Shown: in pieces, positions 44,893 to 52,269 of the stretch
How positions within the stretch are numbered: the stretch's first letter is position 1
Layout of the letters: each line of letters opens with the position of its first letter
Source: Actinomycetota bacterium
GTDB lineage: Bacteria > Actinomycetota > UBA4738 > HRBIN12
Length of the DNA: 64,000 bases
Direction of reading: 5' to 3'
Assembly (NCBI GenBank): GCA_035697485.1
Contig: DASSCU010000017.1
Location: 62,001 to 126,000 of the forward strand
Translations under genes and position numbers: made by a program
Notes under the pieces: model-generated
What the model was told of the DNA's origin: nothing
Database searches by the model: none
The model's input: only the letters and a program-made list of their open reading frames with translations

Positions 44893-45897
44893 GTGGCGTA
44901 CAAGCGCATCCTGTTCGGCACCGACGGCACCGCTCGAGCTGCGGCGAGCAGCCGAGTGGCCACCGAGCTCGCCAAGGCCGGTAAGGCCGAGCTGATCGTC
45001 GCCTACGTCTGGGAGCGACCCGAGGGGGCACAGCAGGTGCTCGATGAGGCCGTCGCTGCCGCGCAGGAATCGGGCGTCAAGAAGGTCAAGGGCGAGCTCC
45101 ACGGTGGGCGCTCTCCGGCCGACGTGCTGGTGGACCTCGCCGAGGAGCGCGACGTCGGATTGGTGGTTGTCAGCGGTGGTCGCAGCGCGACCGAGATCGG
45201 TCCGACCGCCGACCGGCTCTCGCATCGTGCGCCCCGCGACCTGTTGATCGCGATGGACGTCGAGCGTGGCGACGGCGAACACCTCTATCGCCGCATCCTG
45301 ATCGCGACCGACGGTTCGGCGACCGCGGATCGGGCCGCGCGCAAGGGGTTCGACCTCGCCGCCTCGGTCGGTGCCCCCGCGACCCTCGTGTTCGTCGGAC
45401 ACCCCGCCACGGGGAAGCTCGTCACCGACGACACCGTCGTGGTCTTCGGGGCCGAGGTCGACTGCGACGTGGTGCTGCGCCAGGGCGACCCGGCCGACGA
45501 GATCCTCGCGGTCGCCCGCGAGGTCCGAGCGGATCTGATCGTGATCGGGAACAAGGGGATGACTGGGGCCAAGCGATTCTTCCTGAACCCGGTACCGGAG
45601 AAAGTCGTCGACATGTCCGATCGCGACGTGCTCGTCGCCCGCACGATCGCGCAGGTGGCCTCGGAGCTCGAACCCGGCGAGGGAGGGATCTTGGTGCAGG
45701 CGGGGGAGCGGCTCGCCGCATTCATGGACGAGACGGGGGAGCTGCATCTGATGTCCGCGCGCTGCACGCACATGGGCTGCACGGTCGCCTGGAGCACGGC
45801 CGACCACGTTTTCGAGTGTCCCTGCCACGGGTCCCGCTTCGGCCCTCATGGTGAGGTCGTGAACGGACCGGCGGCTCGCCCCTTGCCGCCCGCCTGA
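44893..45897 (+). CDS. Tandem universal-stress domains fused to a Rieske [2Fe-2S] domain
   Basis: A 334-residue three-domain protein. Residues 1-122 and 133-250 are two UspA-fold domains (RILFGTDGTARAAASSRVAT; RILIATDGSATADRAARKGF). The nucleotide loop of the second is GNKGMTGAKRFF with LNP in place of the usual Gly-Ser, and that of the first is more degenerate, so ATP binding is doubtful. Residues 260-334 are a complete Rieske domain: Cys291, His293 and disulfide Cys296 in CTHMGC, then Cys309, disulfide Cys311 and His312 in CPCHGSRF. There is no signal peptide, so it is cytoplasmic. Its electron partner is unknown. GTG start with GAGGAGAGG-like sequence upstream. Confidence 0.88.
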   Translation: MAYKRILFGTDGTARAAASSRVATELAKAGKAELIVAYVWERPEGAQQVLDEAVAAAQESGVKKVKGELHGGRSPADVLVDLAEERDVGLVVVSGGRSATEIGPTADRLSHRAPRDLLIAMDVERGDGEHLYRRILIATDGSATADRAARKGFDLAASVGAPATLVFVGHPATGKLVTDDTVVVFGAEVDCDVVLRQGDPADEILAVAREVRADLIVIGNKGMTGAKRFFLNPVPEKVVDMSDRDVLVARTIAQVASELEPGEGGILVQAGERLAAFMDETGELHLMSARCTHMGCTVAWSTADHVFECPCHGSRFGPHGEVVNGPAARPLPPA

Positions 45898-45898
45898 C

Positions 45899-46381
45899 CT
45901 AGGGCCAACCGGGCTTGGCCACCATCAGGTAGACGATCACGACGAGGCCGACCATACCGATCGTCGTGATCAGGTGGGCCTTGCTCTTGGGGCCGGCGAT
46001 CAGTTCCTGCAGCTCCTCGTCGCTCACCCTGGGCACTCCCGACGGACGGATCGCACAGGCCGCCGTGATGCGCTGGAAGTAGGGCTTGGCGGTCAACGTC
46101 ATCAGCACGGTGGTGACCACGAGCACGGCGAACGCGAGCCACATCCACCAGTAACCGAGAAACTTCCCCTGCACCCCGAGCACGAACCCCGCGACGATCA
46201 CCACCGCGAGCGAGATGTACATCGGCCGCGTGGTGGTGCCGGAGAAGGCGATCGTGTCGGCGATGCGGGCCCGGTCGAGCCCCATCGCACGGATCCGGTA
46301 GAGCGCGAACATCGAGACGCCGTGACAGCCGGCGAACACGATCGCCGCGAGGATGTGCAGCAGGAGCCAGTACTCGTACAT
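45899..46381 (-). CDS. DUF2269-like membrane protein with two helix-1 histidines (copy B)
   Basis: A 160-residue paralogue of the protein at 44033-44506: His9 and His20 in LLHILAAIVFAGCHGVSMF, RPMYIS at 52-57, SDEELQELIAGP before the last helix, and a shared end (YLMVAKPGWP against SLMVFKPGA). Four helices. It converges with the USP-Rieske gene with one base between stops, so the two are not co-transcribed. Function unknown. Confidence 0.75.
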   Translation of the reverse strand: MYEYWLLLHILAAIVFAGCHGVSMFALYRIRAMGLDRARIADTIAFSGTTTRPMYISLAVVIVAGFVLGVQGKFLGYWWMWLAFAVLVVTTVLMTLTAKPYFQRITAACAIRPSGVPRVSDEELQELIAGPKSKAHLITTIGMVGLVVIVYLMVAKPGWP

Positions 46382-46419
46382 CGCGCCGGAGCATACCGGC
46401 GACCGCCGAGGCTGTGCCC

Positions 46420-47268
46420 TCAGACTCGGTCGAGGGGGCGGGTGAGACAGGTCGGTCCGCCGTCACCCTTGCGCGAGATCTCCGTGCCCGTGAACGTGCG
46501 GACGTCGACCCCCGCCGCCTCCATGCGTCGTCGAGTCTCGGGGCTCCCGTCGAGCGCGAGGGCCACTCGTGGGGCGAGCGCGAGCACGTTGGGGCCCTGG
46601 GTCTCGAACTCGTCGTCGGGCACCTCGACGAGCTCGACCTCTCGCTCCCGCAGGAGCGCGACCAGGCGCACCGGCATCATCGGCATGTAGACGACGACGA
46701 GATCGTGGTCGAGCGGGGAGATGAACGACATCAGGTGCAGGCACGCATCGGGCCCCTGGAAGTGCGGCAGATCGAACGCGATCACGTCGATCCCGCCGCC
46801 CAGCAACGACCGTATCTGCTCGATGCCATCGTCGTTCGTCCGGTAGCCGCGGCCGACCAGCAGGGTGTGCTCATCGAGCCAGAACATGTCGCCACCCTCG
46901 GCGACGGCCGGGGGCGAGAGCGTCCCCAGGAGGCGAAGACCCTGACTCGCGAGGTCGGCTGTGAGCGCCCCCGGTTCGGCCCGTCGACCCGGTTTGCCGG
47001 GGCGCAGGGCGATGACCCCCTGATCGGTCGGCAACGTGGGGTCGTACGCGTAGATGGCGTCGGGGTCGCCGGGCACGGTCGTGGCGCCGACCACGACCTC
47101 GGCACCGCGGGCCTCCAGCGCCTGACGGAACGCGGCGTGCTCCTCTGCCGCCTTCACGGGGTCGGGGGCGGCATGCCATGCGTAGTCACGCCATGCCAGG
47201 AGGGCGTCGGGATCGGGAGGCCGAACGTAGATGCGGCGGATCGTGCCGACAGCGTTCTGGATCGTCAC
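46420..47268 (-). CDS. Dimethylarginine dimethylaminohydrolase-like amidinohydrolase
   Basis: A 282-residue protein of the guanidine-modifying (GME) fold. AVAEGGDMFWLDEHTLLVG holds substrate-binding acidic residues, CLHLMSFISPLDHDLVVV the catalytic His region, and the catalytic Cys is Cys274 in GGPTCLTRPL near the C-terminus, as in DDAH and arginine deiminase. It should hydrolyse a guanidino compound such as dimethylarginine or arginine; which one is not decided by these motifs. Confidence 0.83.
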   Translation of the reverse strand: MTIQNAVGTIRRIYVRPPDPDALLAWRDYAWHAAPDPVKAAEEHAAFRQALEARGAEVVVGATTVPGDPDAIYAYDPTLPTDQGVIALRPGKPGRRAEPGALTADLASQGLRLLGTLSPPAVAEGGDMFWLDEHTLLVGRGYRTNDDGIEQIRSLLGGGIDVIAFDLPHFQGPDACLHLMSFISPLDHDLVVVYMPMMPVRLVALLREREVELVEVPDDEFETQGPNVLALAPRVALALDGSPETRRRMEAAGVDVRTFTGTEISRKGDGGPTCLTRPLDRV

Positions 47269-47292
47269 GGGGCCGAGCGCTCCGCGCCCAGG

Positions 47293-48822
47293 TCAGTGTC
47301 CTTCGGCGTTGCCGTTGCTCTCGGCGTTGCCGTCGCTCTCGGGGGTGCCTTCGCTCTCGGGGGTGCCGTCGCTCTCGGGGGTGCCGTCGCTCTCGGGAAT
47401 GCTGCCACCGCCGCCGTTGCCGCCACCGCCGCCATTGCCGTTGCCGTTGCCGCCACCGCCGCCGTTGCCCCCACCGCCGCCGTTGCCGCCACCGCCGCCG
47501 TGGCCCGGGTTGTCCTCGTCGTCGTTGCCGCCACCGTTGTCGTGGTCGTCCCCGTCGCCGTCGTTGCCGCCACCGTTGTCGTGGTCGTCTCCGTCGCCGT
47601 CGTTGCCGCCGCCCTTGTCGTGGTCGTCGTCACCGCCGTCACGAGCGTCGCCGGCATCTCCGCCGCTGTGGTCGTCGCCGCCCCCACCGGCGTTGATTCC
47701 GCTCCCGCCGCTCCCGCCGCTCCCGCCGTCGTCACCGCCTCCGCCAGCACCTCCGTCACCGGGGCCGATGTCACCAGCGTCGACGCCGATGTCGGGGGGT
47801 CCCGGGGGCTCGAGCGTCGTATCGCCCACGAGCGTGATGCCGGGGGAACCTGTCAGGCTGAGATCGTCGGCTGTGCCGCCTCCCCCCTCGCCTCCGTTGC
47901 CGCCGTCGCTGTTCTCGCCGCCGTCGGTCTCCCCCACCGTTCCCGGGGGGTTGTCGGTTCCGGGGTTCGGCGTGCTGGTGACCCCCTGCGACATCGGGGC
48001 TCCGCTGATGCCTCCGATCGGCACGCGGGTGCCGCCGAGCGCCAGGGCCAGCACGAGAGCGCTCGCCACCGCGGCCCCGCCGAGGGCGAGGTTGCCGAGA
48101 CGGCGGTTCAGGGCGCTCTGAGCACCCACCGCGCTTCCTCGAGCGGCCAACGACGCGACGGCCGCGCCGCCGCCGTCGGCCGCCGCGGCGGGCACGGATC
48201 CGGCGAGCGCCGCTGCGCCCGCCGCGCCCGCGACGAGCCCGGCCGCGGCACCTGCGCCGGCGTGCTCGTCGTCCGGCTCTGCGTCGGGAACGTTCAGGAT
48301 CAGCTCGTCGTGATCGATCGTCGGTGTGAGCGGCAGGATGACGACGGGTGCCGGCTCGCGGTCCTCGATGATCGCTTCGTCGGTCGCGGCGGCACCGCCG
48401 AACAGCATCGCGTTGAGCATGTCCGGATCGCTCGTCGCGCTTTCGATCAGCGCCGGACCACGTCCTGAACTCGTCGCGCTGGGCTGCCCCGTGAGTCGCT
48501 CGATCGTCGGGCCGAGATCCTGCAGCACGCGTGCGGGCTCGACACGCGCGGCACCCCCCACCGGCATGACCGCTCCCGGCCACACCAGGACCACCTTGGT
48601 GTTCGGGGACATCTCGTTGATCATGCCGACGGCCGTGGCGCCGATGCCGTCGTCGAGGACCACGACATCGGGACGGTGCCTCGCCATGAGGCGCGCGAGC
48701 TCAGCCGTCGTGGACGCCTCGGCCACGACGTCGTATCCCTCCCCATCCACGACGAAGCGGAGGAGGCCCTTCCGTTCGGACGGGCCTTCCCCGACAACGA
48801 TGCGGACGCCTCGTGCACTCAT
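47293..48822 (-). CDS. Pseudo-receiver domain, transmembrane helix and glycine/aspartate-rich repeat tail
   Basis: A 509-residue protein of unusual layout. Residues 1-90 resemble a response-regulator receiver (GVRIVVGEGPSERKGLLRFV, RHRPDVVVLDDGIGATAVGM with Asp57), but the usual N-terminal acidic pair and the Thr/Lys switch residues are lacking, so phosphorylation is doubtful. Residues 90-240 are Ala-rich and linker-like. One helix lies at about 246-266. The remaining 240 residues are Gly/Asp/Asn/Ser repeats, presumably outside the cell. A receiver on the cytoplasmic side with an extracellular disordered tail suggests a surface or signalling role I cannot name. Confidence 0.7.
   Translation of the reverse strand: MSARGVRIVVGEGPSERKGLLRFVVDGEGYDVVAEASTTAELARLMARHRPDVVVLDDGIGATAVGMINEMSPNTKVVLVWPGAVMPVGGAARVEPARVLQDLGPTIERLTGQPSATSSGRGPALIESATSDPDMLNAMLFGGAAATDEAIIEDREPAPVVILPLTPTIDHDELILNVPDAEPDDEHAGAGAAAGLVAGAAGAAALAGSVPAAAADGGGAAVASLAARGSAVGAQSALNRRLGNLALGGAAVASALVLALALGGTRVPIGGISGAPMSQGVTSTPNPGTDNPPGTVGETDGGENSDGGNGGEGGGGTADDLSLTGSPGITLVGDTTLEPPGPPDIGVDAGDIGPGDGGAGGGGDDGGSGGSGGSGINAGGGGDDHSGGDAGDARDGGDDDHDKGGGNDGDGDDHDNGGGNDGDGDDHDNGGGNDDEDNPGHGGGGGNGGGGGNGGGGGNGNGNGGGGGNGGGGSIPESDGTPESDGTPESEGTPESDGNAESNGNAEGH
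47320..47700. repeat. Tandem coding repeats in the glycine-rich tail
   Basis: On the minus strand this region encodes three copies of a GGGNDGDGDDHDN-like unit, several GGGGGNGG units and four of a PESDGT-like unit. The DNA repeats (for example the TTGCCGCCACCGCCG-like unit on the plus strand) are near perfect and prone to copy-number change or assembly error. Confidence 0.8.
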
Positions 48823-49044
48823 GCGTTCGCTGTCCTCTGTTCGGCCCCCATCTGTGCGGGAGCGTACCGCATGGTCTCACGAAGACCCTCCAGCCATGCG
48901 GCGGAAAACTGACTGGCCCGAGCGAGCTAGTTCCTTTGCCGAGCCGTGTCGGCCTTACCCCTAGACTCGGCCAAAACGGGCGCAACCTTGACCCCCGGTC
49001 CGGCCTTGATCGGCCTGTGACGGGCCGGTGGAGGACGGTGATCG

Positions 49045-49452
49045 ATGGACGACGTGACGCTGCGGTGGACCGGCGAGGGCCTGACGTTCCGGTCCCAGGC
49101 CACTTACGGCGAGCCGATCCTGACCGGCGACGACCCCGACGGACCGGGATCGAAGCCCTCGGATCTGCTGCCGATCTCGCTCGCGGCCTGCACGGTCTAC
49201 GACGTCGTCGTGATCCTGCGCAAGCAGCGGCAGGATCTGCGCGCCCTCGAGGTCCGCATCTCGAGCGAGCAAGACCTCGCTCCGCCGTGGACGTTCCGGT
49301 CGATCCATATGCACTTCGTCCTGACGGGCACGGTCGAAGACCGCAGGGCGGCGCGGGCGATCGAGCTGTCAGAGTCGAAGTACTGCTCGGTGGCGGCGAC
49401 CCTCCGACCGGTGGTTCGGCTCAGTCACTCGTACGAGATCGTGGGGAGCTGA
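49045..49452 (+). CDS. OsmC/Ohr family peroxide-reductase-like protein
   Basis: A 135-residue protein with the two conserved cysteines of the family: Cys49 in ISLAACTVYDVVVILRKQ and Cys114 in SKYCSVAATLRP. The layout matches OsmC-type thiol peroxidases that detoxify organic hydroperoxides; the Arg expected near residue 15 is present (FRSQATYG). ATG 49045 follows GGAGGACGG. Divergent from the glycine-rich protein. Confidence 0.88.
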   Translation: MDDVTLRWTGEGLTFRSQATYGEPILTGDDPDGPGSKPSDLLPISLAACTVYDVVVILRKQRQDLRALEVRISSEQDLAPPWTFRSIHMHFVLTGTVEDRRAARAIELSESKYCSVAATLRPVVRLSHSYEIVGS

Positions 49453-49458
49453 ACCTCG

Positions 49459-50331
49459 TCAGAGTTTCCCTGTGACCTCAACCGTGGCCGACGCGGCGGG
49501 GAACCCGGGGCAGCGGAAGGAGACCGTCGCCGTTCCCCGGAAGCCAGTCACCACCCACGCATCGTCGACGACGCCCACGTCGATCGCGTCGAGTTCGACG
49601 TCGATAGGCGCCGGGGCGCTTCCTTCGCGGCCGCATCGTGCGGGCAGGCCCTCGACCGTGCCCACCCAACGACCGTCCTGGGGCTCGATCTCACCCTCGA
49701 GCCCCGACCAGGTCGATGGGCAGCCGCCCTGGCCGTCGCCGCACGTCGATTCGAACGACCATCGGTCGATACCCCGCCTTCCGGGGATCGGGTTCTCGAT
49801 GCCGAACGCGGCGCCGATCGAACGCGCCGAGCGCACCGTCAGGCCGACCCGGTAGATGCCGGCGAGCCGCGCGATCTCGTCGGGGGGCGTGGGTACCACC
49901 GCGTCGACCTCGGCGGTGGGGAGTGACTCGCCTTCACCGCTCACAGCGACGACCTGATAGGCGTAGCGCTGACCGAACGTCACGTCGCGGTCGACGAACG
50001 AGAGCTCGCTGCCGTTGAGTGTCTCGAGCGGCGCGCCGTCGCGAAGGAGCCGGTACCGCTCCACCCCCGCCCCGGACTCAGGCGGCCTCCAGTCCAGCGC
50101 GACGATCGGCGTGTAGCGCTCGCAGGGCTCCTCGCAGCTCGTCGCAGTGGCCTGCAAGGCGATCGGCACCGTCGGGGGTCCCGGCGAACGTGTGAACCAC
50201 AGGAGGGATGCGACCAGGATGCCGATGGCGACCACCAGGAGTCCGATCGCGAGGCGCCGATCGCGACGCGTCGGCGTGTCGGGTTCCGCCACGCTGTCGG
50301 GGTACGGAGGGTTCGGGGTGTCGGTTTCCAT
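49459..50331 (-). CDS. Membrane-anchored protein with fibronectin type III-like domain
   Basis: A 290-residue protein. The cytoplasmic N-terminus has a run of Pro/Asp, then one helix (RLAIGLLVVAIGILVASLLW). Outside is an Fn3-like module (IVALDWRPPESGAGVERYRL, AYQVVAVSGEGES) and a second beta domain with three Cys pairs (FESTCGDGQGGCPSTW). It shares the Fn3-plus-beta layout with the lipoprotein gene five bases upstream on the same strand. The long N-terminal frame extension is antisense to other genes, so ATG 50331 is used. Confidence 0.72.
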   Translation of the reverse strand: METDTPNPPYPDSVAEPDTPTRRDRRLAIGLLVVAIGILVASLLWFTRSPGPPTVPIALQATATSCEEPCERYTPIVALDWRPPESGAGVERYRLLRDGAPLETLNGSELSFVDRDVTFGQRYAYQVVAVSGEGESLPTAEVDAVVPTPPDEIARLAGIYRVGLTVRSARSIGAAFGIENPIPGRRGIDRWSFESTCGDGQGGCPSTWSGLEGEIEPQDGRWVGTVEGLPARCGREGSAPAPIDVELDAIDVGVVDDAWVVTGFRGTATVSFRCPGFPAASATVEVTGKL

Positions 50332-50336
50332 GAGGA

Positions 50337-51158
50337 TCAGGTCTGCAGGAGCCCCTGCACGCTCCAGTCGATCGTCGCGGTCATGCATCCACCGTACGAT
50401 GAGATCTCGTCGATCGCGCCGACGAACTTCGTCGCCCGCCATCTTCCCTCCAACGGGGCCGCCTTGCTGACCCGCAGGCGCACCTCGAGCACCTCCTCGA
50501 CCACCTCGCCGAAGCAGTTGCGGACGAACAACGGGGTGCGCAGGGTGGCCTCGTAGACGCCATCGGTCCGTCGGAGCGTCCCTTCGGTTCGGGCACTGCG
50601 CACGTTCCAGCGGACGTCGCACGCCCCAGAACGGCAGCGGGGGTCGAAGGTGAAGAAGATCGCGCCTCCGCGGACCGGGTCGCTGGTTCCCGAGGCACGT
50701 TCCACGACCATGCGCACGGAGAAGGTGCCCTCGAGGCGCGCGTCCGACACCTTCGGTTCCTCGGTCCTGATCGACACGGCGGCCCCGAGCGTCTCGACAC
50801 CGTGGACGTCGACGCCGACGACCTCGTACCGGTAGCGGGCCCCCGGTTCCACATCGTCGTCGAGGAAGGTCGTCTCCTCGACCTCTTCGCCGACCGTCAC
50901 GCCGTCGCGTCGCACCTCGTAGTGGTCGATCACGACGTCGGTCGGCTCCCCCCACGAAACGCGCAGCCGCCAGTCCGCGCCGCTCGCCTTCCATCCGGGC
51001 TCGTCGATCGTGAGGCCATCGATCTCGACCTGCTCGGTCGGAGTGGCCAGCTGCGTGGCCGAGGCCGCCGGTGAGGGATCGCCGGATCCGGATCCCGAGG
51101 TGCACGCGGCCAACGACACCACAGCGAATGTCCAGGCGATGCGCCGGCCGGTCGGCAT
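50337..51158 (-). CDS. Lipoprotein with fibronectin type III-like domain
   Basis: A 273-residue lipoprotein. The lipobox is SLAAC (Cys19) after RRIAWTFAVV. An Fn3-like module follows (RLRVSWGEPTDVVIDHYEVR, RYRYEVVGVDVHGVE), then a beta domain with Cys residues in DPRCRSGACDVRWNV and RNCFGEVVE. It is tightly linked to the next gene, which has the same two-part plan, so the two probably descend from a duplication and may form a surface complex. Confidence 0.75.
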   Translation of the reverse strand: MPTGRRIAWTFAVVSLAACTSGSGSGDPSPAASATQLATPTEQVEIDGLTIDEPGWKASGADWRLRVSWGEPTDVVIDHYEVRRDGVTVGEEVEETTFLDDDVEPGARYRYEVVGVDVHGVETLGAAVSIRTEEPKVSDARLEGTFSVRMVVERASGTSDPVRGGAIFFTFDPRCRSGACDVRWNVRSARTEGTLRRTDGVYEATLRTPLFVRNCFGEVVEEVLEVRLRVSKAAPLEGRWRATKFVGAIDEISSYGGCMTATIDWSVQGLLQT

Positions 51159-51252
51159 CCGCGGATGGTACCGGGCCGTCGCATCATCAGGAAACCCCCT
51201 TCGCACCGGCGGTCAAGCCGGACGGCACTGCCGCCGATACCCTCGCCTGTCT

Positions 51253-52182
51253 ATGCGTCGCCGTGCCCTCATCCTCGTTCTGCTTGTGCTCGCCATCCTG
51301 CCGACCGACGCGATGGTCGCCACGGGCGCGTGGTCGACCCCTGCGCCCGACCTCGCGACGCTCGAGGCACGGATCGAGCGTGCGCAGGCCCGCGTGAACC
51401 GTTGGTACGGAAGGATCGAGCGCTGGTACCAGCGGATCTATCGCGCATCGGCCCGGGTCGAGCGGCTCGAGGCGGCTGCCGAGGGCCTCACGGGCGCCGG
51501 GACGAGCTTCGTCGTGGGTCACACGTCGCCCAGGGCGCAGCCTTCCGCGTTCCTGCTCCCAGAGGCCAGGCGCGATCTGCGAGGCATACTCACGGATCCG
51601 TGGGCGCGACACGTGCAGGCCGAGCTCGATACGTGGAGCGCCTACCTCGCGGAGCTCGTCCATGCACGGGAGCGGGCGCTCCGTTCCGCACCGGCCGCCG
51701 ACGAGGACCGACCCGAGGAGCGTGGCACCCGACTCGTGCCCGGCGAACCGATGACCTTCGAGGGGTGGGCGGGTGCGTTCCTCGCTCGGCTCGGCGCGCC
51801 GGCCTGCGGCGAGAACCTGCTGATCGTGGTGACGTGGGAGACCGCTGAGTCCACCTCGGCCGCGTTCAATCCGCTGGCGACGACGCGGGACGTGGCCGGC
51901 GCGTCCGACATGAACACGGTCGGGGTGAAGCACTACGTCTCGTTGCGTCAGGGCCTCGACGCCTCTCGGGACACCCTGCTCCTGGGCGCGGGGTCCTACG
52001 GGTACGAGGCGATCGTCGAAGCGCTCCAGCGCTGCGCCGTGGCCGACGTGACGGCGCGAGCGATCAACGCGTCGGCCTGGTGCCGCGGATGCGTGGGCGG
52101 CGCCTACATCACCGGCCTGCTGCCGATCGTGCGCAGCTCCTACGGCGAGCATGCCGCTCGCCTGGTCTCGACCTCGGCGTGA
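51253..52182 (+). CDS. Secreted coiled-coil protein with lysozyme-like/tail-type C-terminal domain
   Basis: A 309-residue protein. The signal peptide is RRRALILVLLVLAILP. Residues 35-80 form a short coiled coil (LEARIERAQARVNRWYGRIE). The C-terminal half, GWAGAFLARLGAPACGENLL through FNPLATTRDVAGASDMNTVG, YVSLRQGLDASRDTLLLGAG and IVEALQRC, resembles a transglycosylase-like module seen in actinobacterial and phage tail proteins (FNPLxTT...NTVGV...GL.AT). Catalytic Glu assignment (ETAES) is tentative. Probably cell-wall associated. Confidence 0.65.
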   Translation: MRRRALILVLLVLAILPTDAMVATGAWSTPAPDLATLEARIERAQARVNRWYGRIERWYQRIYRASARVERLEAAAEGLTGAGTSFVVGHTSPRAQPSAFLLPEARRDLRGILTDPWARHVQAELDTWSAYLAELVHARERALRSAPAADEDRPEERGTRLVPGEPMTFEGWAGAFLARLGAPACGENLLIVVTWETAESTSAAFNPLATTRDVAGASDMNTVGVKHYVSLRQGLDASRDTLLLGAGSYGYEAIVEALQRCAVADVTARAINASAWCRGCVGGAYITGLLPIVRSSYGEHAARLVSTSA

Positions 52183-52269
52183 GCGAGGCCGAGTCGGCGC
52201 ATCGCAGCGTCACGGCTCGGACGTTGCAGCCGTCGCCAGGGGTGGGGCGACCTGCCAGAATGACGGCTC

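Noticed and set aside
47320-47700. Regular short repeats suggesting a CRISPR array or satellite
   Set aside because: The repeats have no spacer structure and are in frame with a glycine/aspartate-rich protein tail.
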